Below are positions 35,028 to 42,921 of a stretch of 64,000 nt of DNA, piece by piece (positions within the stretch are counted from its first letter, which is position 1; each line of letters begins with the position of its first letter). The stretch is taken from contig NZ_AP014879.1 in assembly GCF_002355735.1 (NCBI RefSeq), positions 620,001 to 684,000 of the forward strand, written 5' to 3'. The translations under genes and the position numbers were made by a program. This stretch comes from Sulfuricaulis limicola. Lineage in GTDB: Bacteria > Pseudomonadota > Gammaproteobacteria > Acidiferrobacterales > Sulfurifustaceae. The notes below the pieces were generated by a model that had not been told where the DNA came from, made no database searches, and worked only from the letters and a program-made list of their open reading frames with translations.

Positions 35028-35936
35028 GTGCTACCGCGCGCCACGCAACACCTCGACGGTTTTTTTCGCCATCTCGGCGACGAGCGGCGTTTGTCGCCGC
35101 TGACGCTGACGCATTACCGGCGCGATCTTTCCCAGTGCATGGCCTATTGCGACGGTGCCGGCATCTCCGGCTGGGAGCGGTTGACCCCCGCCGAGGTGCG
35201 CGGCTGGGTGTCGGCGCTGCATCGCCGGGGACTTTCCGGCAAGAGCATCCAGCGCGCGCTGTCGGCGCTGCGCAGCTTTTACCGTTACCTGTTGCGCGAG
35301 CAGATCGTCACGAACAATCCGGCAAGCGGCGTGAGCGCGCCCAAATCCGCGCGCCGTCTGCCGGACACGCTGACCGCCGACCAGGCCACGCGGCTGGTGT
35401 CGCTGGAGGCGCGCGATCCGCTCGCGGCGCGTGACCGCGCGCTGCTGGAGCTGCTGTACTCCTCCGGCCTGCGCCTGTCGGAACTGGTGAATCTCAATAT
35501 TCCGGAACTCGATCTTGCCGCCGGCCAGGTGCGCGTCACCGGCAAGGGCCGCAAGGTGCGCGACGTGCCGGTGGGCGCCAAGGCGCGCGCGGCCCTGCGT
35601 GACTGGCTCGCGGTGCGTACGGAGTTTGCCCGGACGGAAGAAACGGCTGTGTTCGTGGCACGCAATGGCAAGCGCCTGGGCGCGCGCGCGGTGCAGGCGC
35701 GGCTGCAACAGTGGGCCAGGCGCCAGGGGATGGAAGTGCCGGTGCATCCGCACATGCTGCGCCATTCCTTCGCCAGCCACGTGCTGGAATCGAGCGGCGA
35801 TCTGCGCGCGGTGCAGGAGATGCTGGGGCACGCCAACATCTCGACCACCCAGATTTACACCCATCTCGATTTTCAGCACCTCGCGGGCGTCTACGACAAG
35901 GCCCACCCGCGGGCGCGCAAGAAGACCCCGGCATGA
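35028..35936 (+). CDS. xerC: Tyrosine recombinase XerC
   Basis: Chromosome-dimer resolution recombinase acting with XerD at dif. It has 302 residues from a GTG start. The catalytic residues are all present: Arg149 in SGLRLSEL, Lys173, His242 and Arg245 in [10 protein letters not shown], His268 and nucleophile Tyr277 in TQIYTHL. The N-terminal core-binding domain (about 8-95) is typical. The final bases overlap the next gene (ATGA). Its genomic context (dapF, DUF484) supports XerC rather than XerD. Confidence 0.96.
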   Translation: MLPRATQHLDGFFRHLGDERRLSPLTLTHYRRDLSQCMAYCDGAGISGWERLTPAEVRGWVSALHRRGLSGKSIQRALSALRSFYRYLLREQIVTNNPASGVSAPKSARRLPDTLTADQATRLVSLEARDPLAARDRALLELLYSSGLRLSELVNLNIPELDLAAGQVRVTGKGRKVRDVPVGAKARAALRDWLAVRTEFARTEETAVFVARNGKRLGARAVQARLQQWARRQGMEVPVHPHMLRHSFASHVLESSGDLRAVQEMLGHANISTTQIYTHLDFQHLAGVYDKAHPRARKKTPA

Positions 35937-36790
35937 CGGCGCCGCGCTATTACAGCATGCGCCGCCTCTCGCCCTACCAGGGCACGGTGCAGATCACGGA
36001 ATTGCCGGATTTCCGGGCCGTGACCTCGGATGGCATCGCCTGGCGCGTGCAATTCCTCAACCAGCGTTCGCGCGTTACCGGCCACGCCGTGTGGCGCGCC
36101 GACGGCGGCGGCAACCTGATCGAAACCCCGTACACCGGCGGCCTGATCCGGGCCCTGCAGAGCCATCCTCCGTTTCCTTTTCCATCGCAGGATAATCTCG
36201 AGTTGTGGCTGCTGGATGCCCGGGAGCAGAAACCGCTGGCGATCCTGGCCAGCACGCTGGGTCGCATCCGGCCGCCGCGCTCCATCGACACCCGCTGGCA
36301 CGCTACCTTGGCGGAGGACGACAGTTTCGTCGCGCCAAGCCTCGCGCCGGAAAACGGCGCTGTTTCAACTTCGCACATCCCGCACAGCCAGGTGCTGAGC
36401 CGGTGCGTGCAAAAGGCCGCCGGTCCGCTGGAGCGGGCGCAATGGTTCCGCCGCGAGGACGACGGCAGCGGCACCGGTCTGCACGGCTGCCGCCTCGAAG
36501 CCGCGCAGGTGGGACGCCGGCTCGGGCGCGATGCCTTTCCCGAACTGCTGCTGCGCGAGCAATGGGAAGTGGAACAGGAACAGAAACTCGTCAGCGATTA
36601 TCACGACTGGCAGGCACCCAACCTGCTGACACACTCCCGGCTCTCGCACGCCACGCGCGACCGCCTCGAACGCGCCGCCTGCCGTCAGGCGGTGAAACTC
36701 TACAACGTCCGGCATTTCCTGCCGGAGCTTATCAATCCCGACCTGCTGAACGTGGCCTTCGTCGAAGCCGTGATCCGGCGTTCCACCTAG
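35933..36790 (+). CDS. Conserved hypothetical protein coupled to xerC
   Basis: Cytoplasmic-looking protein of 285 residues, no recognised family. The ATG overlaps the xerC stop by four bases, a firm sign of coupled expression. It is rich in Arg and Trp with stretches such as [26 protein letters not shown] and, near the end, [21 protein letters not shown]. The first half looks beta-rich and the end helical. A role with XerC cannot be inferred from sequence alone. Confidence 0.8.
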   Translation: MTAPRYYSMRRLSPYQGTVQITELPDFRAVTSDGIAWRVQFLNQRSRVTGHAVWRADGGGNLIETPYTGGLIRALQSHPPFPFPSQDNLELWLLDAREQKPLAILASTLGRIRPPRSIDTRWHATLAEDDSFVAPSLAPENGAVSTSHIPHSQVLSRCVQKAAGPLERAQWFRREDDGSGTGLHGCRLEAAQVGRRLGRDAFPELLLREQWEVEQEQKLVSDYHDWQAPNLLTHSRLSHATRDRLERAACRQAVKLYNVRHFLPELINPDLLNVAFVEAVIRRST

Positions 36791-36875
36791 GCCCAGTAGG
36801 TGAATTCTCCCCGCCGCTTATCGCCATACGGGGAATGGCTTAGAATGCCGCATCTGTTCACGTGAGGCTGGCGGC

Positions 36876-37508
36876 ATGGCGGCTCGATCAACCCGGGAAA
36901 AAATTATGGATGCCGCGCTCGATCTCGCCGGGCGCCAGTCCTGGGAAAGCCTGCGGCTGCATGACGTGGCGGCGGAACTGCAGCTGGATCTGAATGACGT
37001 TCGCGTGCATTTCCGCGAAAAGGAAGACATCGTCGATGCCTGGTTCGACCGCGCGGACGCGGCCATGTTGCAGGCCGGCACCGCCACCGGATTTTCCGAT
37101 CTGCCGGCGCGCGAACGCTTGCACCGCTTGATCATGGCCTGGCTCGCGGCGCTGGCGTCGCACCGGGATGTGACGCGCCAGATGATTTACGGAAAATTCG
37201 AGCCGGGCCACGTGCATTACCAGTTCGCGGGCCTGTTGCGCGTCAGCCGCACGGTACAATGGCTGCGCGAGGCGGCGCACCGCGATGCCGTGCTGCCGTG
37301 GCGCGCCATCGAGGAGACCGGCCTGACGGCGATTTATCTGGCGGTGTTTTTCTGCTGGATGCGCGATGAGTCGGAAAGTGCCACGCGCACCTCGGTGTTT
37401 CTCGACCGGCTGCTGGGGCGGGCGGAGCGTCTGGCGCAATCCCTGCCCGGGTTTTCGGGGCCGCGCAGGAATGCCGGTGCACCGCCATTTTCCGCACCGA
37501 AGTCATGA
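36876..37508 (+). CDS. TetR-family transcriptional regulator
   Basis: Regulator of 210 residues with an N-terminal TetR helix-turn-helix (about 5-55: TREKIMDAALDLAGRQSWESL, LHDVAAEL, VHFREKEDIVDAWF). The C-terminal ligand-binding half is typical in length but not assignable. It is monocistronic; the next gene in the same direction is an S24-like protein 29 bases away and unrelated. The target is unknown. Confidence 0.8.
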   Translation: MAARSTREKIMDAALDLAGRQSWESLRLHDVAAELQLDLNDVRVHFREKEDIVDAWFDRADAAMLQAGTATGFSDLPARERLHRLIMAWLAALASHRDVTRQMIYGKFEPGHVHYQFAGLLRVSRTVQWLREAAHRDAVLPWRAIEETGLTAIYLAVFFCWMRDESESATRTSVFLDRLLGRAERLAQSLPGFSGPRRNAGAPPFSAPKS

Positions 37509-37537
37509 ATTCGAATTTTTAACCGGAGGTCCGGCCC

Positions 37538-37909
37538 ATGGCCGATGCATTCAAGAATATTCCCATCAAAACCACCATCGGCAACCAGGAGCACGCCGAG
37601 ATCAGCAGCTGCGCCGATGCCGAGCCCTACGCGCTGCGGGTCATTGGCGACAGCATGGAGCCGGAATTTCTCGACGGTCATATCCTGATCGTGGACCCGG
37701 CCATGCCGCCGCAGCATGGCGCCTACGTGATCATCGACTATCAGGGCGAAACCACGTTCCGCCAGTTCATCGTGGAAAACGGCAGGAAATACCTGAAGGC
37801 GCTCAACAGCGCCTATCCGGCGGTGGAGCTGGTGGAGAACTACTCGGTGCGCGGGGTGGTGGTGCAGCGCGCCAGCCGCCGGCGCAAGGACCACAAGCAT
37901 TATTATTGA
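37538..37909 (+). CDS. S24/LexA-like peptidase domain protein without catalytic lysine
   Basis: A 123-residue protein made only of the C-terminal peptidase-like domain of the LexA/UmuD family (S24). The Ser39 motif GDSMEPEF is intact, but the position of the catalytic Lys in GExTxKQ is Arg75 in GETTFRQFI. No helix-turn-helix domain precedes it. It may be a degenerate, non-cleaving S24 domain. Strong ribosome site CGGAGG. It is convergent with cfa across an inverted repeat. Confidence 0.8.
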   Translation: MADAFKNIPIKTTIGNQEHAEISSCADAEPYALRVIGDSMEPEFLDGHILIVDPAMPPQHGAYVIIDYQGETTFRQFIVENGRKYLKALNSAYPAVELVENYSVRGVVVQRASRRRKDHKHYY

Positions 37910-37927
37910 AATATTAAATGATTAATG

Positions 37928-38012
37928 GACAGGATTTACAGGATTAACAGGATAAAACACAAGCCACAACCGCAGTGCTCTTTTTAATCCTGTAAATCCT
38001 GTTAATCCTGTC
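37928..38012. repeat. Inverted repeat with 9-nt tandem units (element E)
   Basis: The left arm has units ACAGGATTT, ACAGGATTA and ACAGGATAA. The right arm mirrors them (AATCCTGTA, AATCCTGTT, AATCCTGTC). The right end reaches position 38012, the last base of the cfa stop codon. It fills the gap between the S24-like gene and cfa, which converge. Confidence 0.85.
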
Positions 38013-39307
38013 TATTCAAATTTATAAAGGTGCGCGCGTGACCAGGGCAGGTCGTTGTTGGCGGCGCGGGTAAAGAGAACCTGGAACAGTTGCATGGTGC
38101 CGGCCGTGAATCCGGCGATCGAGCCGGCGAGATAAAGCCGCCAGGCGCGCACAAAAGCGCTGTCATATTTTTTTTCAATTTTTTCCGCGCTCTGTTCGAA
38201 GCGCTCGAACCAGTGTTCCAGCGTCCGGGCATAATGCAAGCGCAGATTTTCGATATCGAGCACAGAGAAATCGTGTGGCTCGAAAATATCCATCATTTCG
38301 CTCAGCGCGGGCGGATAGCCCCCGGGAAATATCCGTTTTTCAATCCAGGCGTTCAACCGCTCGGGTTTGTTGCGGCCGATGGAATGAATGAGTCCGCGTC
38401 CATGCGGCGCAAGACAGCGATTGATGACATCGCCCAGCGCGACGTAATTGTCGCGGCCAACGTGTTCCAGCATGCCGACGGACACGAATACGTCGAATTC
38501 CCCCGAGATGTTGCGGTAGTCGTCCTCCACGTATTCCACGCTGTCCCCGAGGCCGGCGGCCCGGGCTCGTTCCCGGGCATACAGGATCTGCTGGTGCGAG
38601 ATGTTGTAGGACCTGACCCTGACGCCGTAGTGCTGTGCCATGTGGAGCGCGAGTCCGCCCCAGCCGCAGCCGGCTTCCACCACCCGGTCACCCGGCTTCA
38701 GCTGAAGCTTGCGGCACACGTGATCCATCTTGGCGCGCTGCGCCTGCTCGAGCGTCAGGTCCGGGGTCGGAAAATAGGCGCAGGTGTACTGCATGGCCTC
38801 GCAGTCCAGCCACAGCTCGTAGAAATCGTTGCCGATATCGTAGTGATGATGGATGTTGTCGCGTGAATCCGTGAGCCGGTTGGAGCGCGGACGATTGAAC
38901 AGACGCGTCTGCGCCTCCTTGAGTTTCTGGTATTTGGGGGATGATCCTGCCGTGCGATAGGCAAGCACCAGGAACTCCACGAGGTCGCCTTCCACCTCGA
39001 TGCGCCCGGCGCTGTAGAGGTCGCCGAAATGCAGCGCAGGATTCACCAGCAGCTTCTGCAATACCTCGCCGTCGCGGAAATGCACGCGGGCGACGGAGGG
39101 TTTGTCCACGGAGGGAATTGTTTCACCGTTCCACAACACGAAGGTCAGCGGCGGGTCACCGAGCAGGTCAAGCAGCTTGCGCGCCATCCAGCGATCCAGC
39201 ACCGAAACCCGCGACGAAGAAGACAACGGGCCGGACCCAACCCTTCCGCCCGTCAACGCCGGAATATTGAGCGACGTCAGCCTGGATTTCTGCGCATCCT
39301 TTTCCAC
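38012..39307 (-). CDS. cfa: Cyclopropane-fatty-acyl-phospholipid synthase
   Basis: Adds a methylene from SAM to unsaturated phospholipid acyl chains at the inner membrane. It has 431 residues, about 45 longer at the N-terminus than Escherichia coli Cfa. The SAM-binding motif is VEAGCGWG at about 206-213, and the FVSVGMLEHVG and GGYPPALSEM stretches are typical. The region NIHHHYDIGNDFYELWLD is the conserved substrate-binding lead. The stop codon overlaps the inverted repeat to its left. Confidence 0.93.
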   Translation of the reverse strand: MEKDAQKSRLTSLNIPALTGGRVGSGPLSSSSRVSVLDRWMARKLLDLLGDPPLTFVLWNGETIPSVDKPSVARVHFRDGEVLQKLLVNPALHFGDLYSAGRIEVEGDLVEFLVLAYRTAGSSPKYQKLKEAQTRLFNRPRSNRLTDSRDNIHHHYDIGNDFYELWLDCEAMQYTCAYFPTPDLTLEQAQRAKMDHVCRKLQLKPGDRVVEAGCGWGGLALHMAQHYGVRVRSYNISHQQILYARERARAAGLGDSVEYVEDDYRNISGEFDVFVSVGMLEHVGRDNYVALGDVINRCLAPHGRGLIHSIGRNKPERLNAWIEKRIFPGGYPPALSEMMDIFEPHDFSVLDIENLRLHYARTLEHWFERFEQSAEKIEKKYDSAFVRAWRLYLAGSIAGFTAGTMQLFQVLFTRAANNDLPWSRAHLYKFE

Positions 39308-39499
39308 GGGCCTTGCTCCTTCAGGACGCCTTTAATCCTACCTTGTCCCCGCGTTCTTTTACAAATGCCCCGCCTCCGGCCGCGCATTCCGGGGCCGGTT
39401 TTTCCTGTCAGATTCCCGTGAACAGGCGGCGGGGTTGCGTCGCCACGCCGCCCGGTCGCGGCAGCACATGAAAGGCCGGATAGAGTGTAAAATGGCGGC

Positions 39500-40636
39500 A
39501 TGCGATCCCGGCGGCGCGTTGCCAGCATTCTTTTTTTCCCAGGAATTCTGTTTCGGCTGTTGTCGGGCGTCCTGATGGCGGCGGCTGTTTTCGCGCCGGC
39601 GTCAGCCGCCGGACCGGAAGAATATTTGCGTGGTTATGTCGATTCGCTTCTCGACAGCCGTTTCCCCGGACTTGGCCTGCGTTCGCAGGTCATCTCGACG
39701 GACGGCACGGTGAAATTATCCTCGCACACCTGTCTCGGCCCTTCCCAGAAACGCGACGTGCTGTATCTGCTGACCACCACCGGCCGGGTGCAGAATGTCC
39801 AGTGGGATCTGTCCACGGATTGCGACAGGTCCGATGCCGCGGGGCAGGACAAAGCGGGAGCGGATCGCGAGCCTGAGACTCCCATTGATGTTTATGCCTT
39901 GCCCGAACAGGAGTTGTTCGCGCCGTTGCTGGCCGACCCGCGGCAGCCGCGTTTTTCCGTGAGCTACCTGCACTATCGCAGCCCCACGAAGGAATTTGCC
40001 GCCGCCAGCACCGCTTTCGGAGAATATTTCGGTTTGGCTTCCGGCGTCTTTGGAAAGTCAGGCAGCTCGCAAGTCGGGATTCAGGGCGGGGTGTTCGCGC
40101 TGTTCAATCTCGATGCGCCGTCGAGTGATCTGATCAACGCGGATTACTGGATCGGCTTGCCGGTCAGTTATCGCAAAGGTCCCTGGTCGTATCTGCTGCG
40201 CATCTATCACCAGAGTTCGCACCTGGGAGACGAGTTCATTCTGGGCAACCCGGGCATCAATCGGGTCAATCTGAGCTACGAGGACATGAAGTTTCTCGTG
40301 TCTTACGAATGGGAGCGTTGGCGCCTCTATGGCGGCGGCGGTTATATGTTGCACAGCGAGCCGGATCTGGCGCCCAAACATCTCCAGGGCGGGGTCGAAT
40401 ACGTCCGGCCGCGCGCGGCCGGGAGATTGAGTTTCATTGCCGCGGCGGACATACAGGCCTCCGAGGAACTCGACTGGCGGCGCAGTCGTTCATACCAGGC
40501 GGGGTTTGAGCTCCGCAGCCGCAGCCCCCGGCGGGCGCGCCTCATGCTGGAGCATTTCCGCGGCCATTCGCCCAATGGGCAGTTTTACCTCGAATCCCTG
40601 CGTTACACGGGACTGGGACTTTACTTCGGTTTCTGA
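39500..40636 (+). CDS. DUF1207-family outer-membrane protein
   Basis: Exported protein of 378 residues. A long signal peptide (about 1-36, ending in ASA) is followed by a short segment resembling a BON fold (YLRGYVDSLLDSRFPGLGLRS), then the DUF1207 region (from about 160), a beta-barrel-like domain with alternating aromatic strands (SYLLRIYHQSSHLGDEF). The DUF1207 motif YHQSSHLGDE is clear. The last strands end in the aromatic GLYFGF, typical of outer-membrane insertion. The gene stands alone. Confidence 0.8.
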   Translation: MRSRRRVASILFFPGILFRLLSGVLMAAAVFAPASAAGPEEYLRGYVDSLLDSRFPGLGLRSQVISTDGTVKLSSHTCLGPSQKRDVLYLLTTTGRVQNVQWDLSTDCDRSDAAGQDKAGADREPETPIDVYALPEQELFAPLLADPRQPRFSVSYLHYRSPTKEFAAASTAFGEYFGLASGVFGKSGSSQVGIQGGVFALFNLDAPSSDLINADYWIGLPVSYRKGPWSYLLRIYHQSSHLGDEFILGNPGINRVNLSYEDMKFLVSYEWERWRLYGGGGYMLHSEPDLAPKHLQGGVEYVRPRAAGRLSFIAAADIQASEELDWRRSRSYQAGFELRSRSPRRARLMLEHFRGHSPNGQFYLESLRYTGLGLYFGF

Positions 40637-40943
40637 GGAACCCGGCCGGAATGACTGGTTGGCGCGATAATAGCGATTGGCGGACGACGCCGGGCATACT
40701 ATCCTTAGGGATAATTGCGGCGGCAGGAAACCGCCTGAAGTCTTGCCCCGGTTCAAGCCGGGGCATGCCCCCCGGGCAGGAAGAGCCTGAAGTCGCAATA
40801 ATCGGCAGTTCTCAGGAGGTTTTATTGTTGCTCCGGCGCGTCAGAATACCAAGGGGGCAATCTGCAGGCACAGCTTGCCTTAGTTTCAACAGCATCTGTG
40901 CCGGGTCAATAAAAAATTGGAAATCACAGGAAGGTGGTTACAA
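40637..40943. other. 307-base spacer with hairpins and a direct repeat
   Basis: There is no credible gene; the 98-residue frame here lacks a ribosome site and overlaps hairpins. Contents: a TATCC/GGATA hairpin (40700-40713), a GGCGG/CCGCC hairpin (40719-40735), a TGCCCCGG/CCGGGGCA hairpin (40744-40765), and two copies of a roughly 20-bp direct repeat (40722-40742 and 40775-40794). A good ribosome site (AGGAAGGTGG) precedes the next gene. The promoter is not identified. Confidence 0.65.
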
Positions 40944-41852
40944 ATGAAGCTCGATAAAAAATCCCTGATTCAAATCGTCATCCTCATCGTGCTCGTCATC
41001 GGAGGCGCCGGGGCCTATCTCGCGCAGCAGGACGGCGGACTGGATTTCGTCAGCGGCCTGTTCGAGAGCAAGCCGGCCACCATCCGGGCGCCGACATCCG
41101 CTGCCGCCAAAAAACCCGCGCCGGGTCCGGCCGCGCCGGCCGTTGCCAAACCGGCCGAGCCTGAAATGTCCGCGACGCCCGCCAAAGGACAGATTCACGG
41201 GAAACCATTCAAGGTCGAGAAAAGTTATATCGAGAACGGCGTGCTGACCCTGCGGTTGGGCAAGGACGTGACCGCCGATCTGGAAGTGAAAATAATGTTG
41301 CCAGGCTCGCCGTGGGAAACGCCGGCCGGGAAAAATTTCAAGGTGATGGAAGCCGGCGGCGCCGGCACGCCACAAGTGGTGCTGGCATGGAAGGAAGACG
41401 GCCAGAGCGCCCCTTCGGAACAGAAATTCACCGACAAGTACAGCATGATGCTCGAGTTCGGACAGGAAAAGGACAAAAAGCTGCCGGGAAAAATCCAGCT
41501 CAATCTTCCGGACGAGACGAAAAGCCATGTCGCCGGGACTTTCGAGGCGGACATCCGGGGATTCCGCATCGTGGACGGCAAACCCGATTTGTCCGTCGAC
41601 TCGGTGGACACGCTCCAGTACCTGGCGTTGCGTGAACTGCTGAAGGACGATCCGAACAAGTCGCTCGAAGTCATCTCGTTCCGTAATGGACGTTATGCCG
41701 AGCCGTCGGCTCCGGGCAAGAATATGACCGGTTCCATCGAGGTGGAGTACCGTGTCGGTCAGGGCTCACCTGCCGCGCAACAGTTCCAGCTTGAGAAGGA
41801 TGCCGGCGCCTGGAAGGTGGTGCGTGCGGTACGGAAAAAACCCGCCGGGTAG
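40944..41852 (+). CDS. Membrane-anchored periplasmic protein of unknown function
   Basis: Protein of 302 residues from the ATG at 40944. The N-terminal anchor is KSLIQIVILIVLVIGGAGAYLA. An Ala/Pro-rich linker (about 45-85) leads to a beta-rich domain (GKPFKVEKSYIENGVLTLRLGKDVTADLEVKIMLPGS) that looks extracytoplasmic. A second part near the end (DTLQYLALRELLKDD) is helical. I do not recognise the family. It is flanked by a repeat-rich spacer upstream and a bidirectional terminator downstream. Confidence 0.75.
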   Translation: MKLDKKSLIQIVILIVLVIGGAGAYLAQQDGGLDFVSGLFESKPATIRAPTSAAAKKPAPGPAAPAVAKPAEPEMSATPAKGQIHGKPFKVEKSYIENGVLTLRLGKDVTADLEVKIMLPGSPWETPAGKNFKVMEAGGAGTPQVVLAWKEDGQSAPSEQKFTDKYSMMLEFGQEKDKKLPGKIQLNLPDETKSHVAGTFEADIRGFRIVDGKPDLSVDSVDTLQYLALRELLKDDPNKSLEVISFRNGRYAEPSAPGKNMTGSIEVEYRVGQGSPAAQQFQLEKDAGAWKVVRAVRKKPAG

Positions 41853-41873
41853 GATGCATGACATGATGCAAAC

Positions 41874-41907
41874 AAAAACCCCGCCAATATGGCGGGGTTT
41901 TTGTTTT
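41874..41907. terminator. Bidirectional intrinsic terminator
   Basis: AAAAACCCCGCC pairs with GGCGGGGTTTTT around AATAT, and the T-run continues as GTTTT. It serves the convergent pair of the periplasmic protein gene (plus) and the cold-shock gene (minus). Confidence 0.9.
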
Positions 41908-41943
41908 GATCTCTCAACCGGCCGGCACCGCGGCCGGTCCGGA

Positions 41944-42150
41944 TCAGGCGAGCGGCTTTACCACGGTGGCCTGCATCCCCTTTGGCCCCTTCTGGCTTTC
42001 AAATTCCACCTGCTGACCCTCGGCCAGTTTCTTGTAGCCTTCGGCCTGAATCACGGAGTAGTGTACGAACACATCCGCGCTTCCATCCTGTGGCGAGATG
42101 AAACCAAAACCCTTAGCCTCGTTGAACCACTTTACAGTACCCATGCGCAT
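41944..42150 (-). CDS. Cold-shock domain protein (CspA family)
   Basis: Nucleic-acid chaperone of 68 residues that melts RNA structure. It has RNP1 KGFGFI and RNP2 VFVHY, plus [14 protein letters not shown] at the start. The ATG at 42150 lies nine bases after GAGG; an ATG at 42144 is an alternative. A long 5' leader region (42151-42410, containing a perfect palindrome) is typical of Csp genes, whose leaders regulate temperature response. Confidence 0.95.
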   Translation of the reverse strand: MRMGTVKWFNEAKGFGFISPQDGSADVFVHYSVIQAEGYKKLAEGQQVEFESQKGPKGMQATVVKPLA

Positions 42151-42260
42151 GACGAATGACCTCACTAAAAATTAATTTTTTATGAAAAATTTTGTACGTG
42201 CTGTAATGGTGGAGTTCGCCAGGACCAACCGCGGATGCCTGTAAATACCAGCATGACAAC

Positions 42261-42285
42261 AAACGGCAGTGCAGCACTGCCGTTT
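42261..42285. repeat. Perfect 12-bp palindrome between csp and the EamA gene
   Basis: AAACGGCAGTGC and GCACTGCCGTTT flank a single central A. No T-tract follows on either strand. It is about 110 bases upstream of the csp start and 130 bases upstream of the EamA gene. It could be a dimeric repressor operator or an RNA hairpin in a leader. Confidence 0.7.
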
Positions 42286-42416
42286 CAGTATAACGAATTT
42301 GCTATTTGTGTACATCCAAACACCGTGCGCGGGTTCGTCAAGTCCGGCATGAAACTTGCCGAAACCGCGCTTCATCTGGTGAAAAGTGTAAATATTTCTG
42401 ACAAGGAGGGCTGAAC

Positions 42417-42854
42417 ATGCAAATCCCGTGGTATGTCACGGCACTCGGCGCCGCCCTGGTCTGGGGCGTGCATTACCCGCTGGTGGATCATGCGCTGAAA
42501 AAGCTGTCGCTGGTTTCCGTGCTGCTGTTGACGGCCCTGCCGATAGTCGTCCTGGGGCTCTTTTTTCATCGGACCCTCGCCGCGGACTACGCCGTCTGGA
42601 CGACTCTGGGCACGGGTACGAGAGCCAGGGTGCTTGCCCTGGCCCTGACCAGCCTGCTGGGATCGGTGCTGTTATTCCTCTCCATCGCCGGCAAGAACGC
42701 CACGCTCGCAAGTCTTATAGAGATCTCTTATCCGGTGTTCGTGGCGCTGTTCGCCTGGCTGTTGTTCCGCGAGATTCACATCAACCCGAGCGTGATCATC
42801 GGCGGGCTGCTGGTGTTCGCCGGCGTGGTCATGATCGTCTGGAACAACCCTTGA
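42417..42854 (+). CDS. Small EamA-type (DMT superfamily) membrane protein
   Basis: Protein of 145 residues with about five hydrophobic segments, matching a single EamA unit (SLIEISYPVFVALFAWLLFREIHINP). Most EamA transporters carry two such units; single-unit members are thought to pair. The strong ribosome site AAGGAGGG precedes the ATG. The substrate is unknown. Confidence 0.8.
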   Translation: MQIPWYVTALGAALVWGVHYPLVDHALKKLSLVSVLLLTALPIVVLGLFFHRTLAADYAVWTTLGTGTRARVLALALTSLLGSVLLFLSIAGKNATLASLIEISYPVFVALFAWLLFREIHINPSVIIGGLLVFAGVVMIVWNNP

Positions 42855-42869
42855 TGAATTCGGTTGTAT

Positions 42870-42898
42870 AAAAAGCGGGCGCCTGGAGCGCCCGCTTT
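42870..42898. terminator. Bidirectional intrinsic terminator
   Basis: GCGGGCGC (42875-42882) pairs with GCGCCCGC (42888-42895) around CTGGA. On the minus strand it is followed by TTTTT, so it terminates amtB well; on the plus strand the tail is TTT, ending the EamA gene more weakly. Confidence 0.85.
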
Positions 42899-42921
42899 CC
42901 ATCCCTGATCAAGACAAACGT

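Noticed and set aside
37928-38012. Tandem 9-nt repeats considered as a CRISPR array
   Set aside because: Units are far too short, lack unique spacers and form inverted arms.
40651-40947. 98-residue frame in the 40.6-40.9 kb spacer
   Set aside because: No ribosome site, and it overlaps hairpins and repeats.
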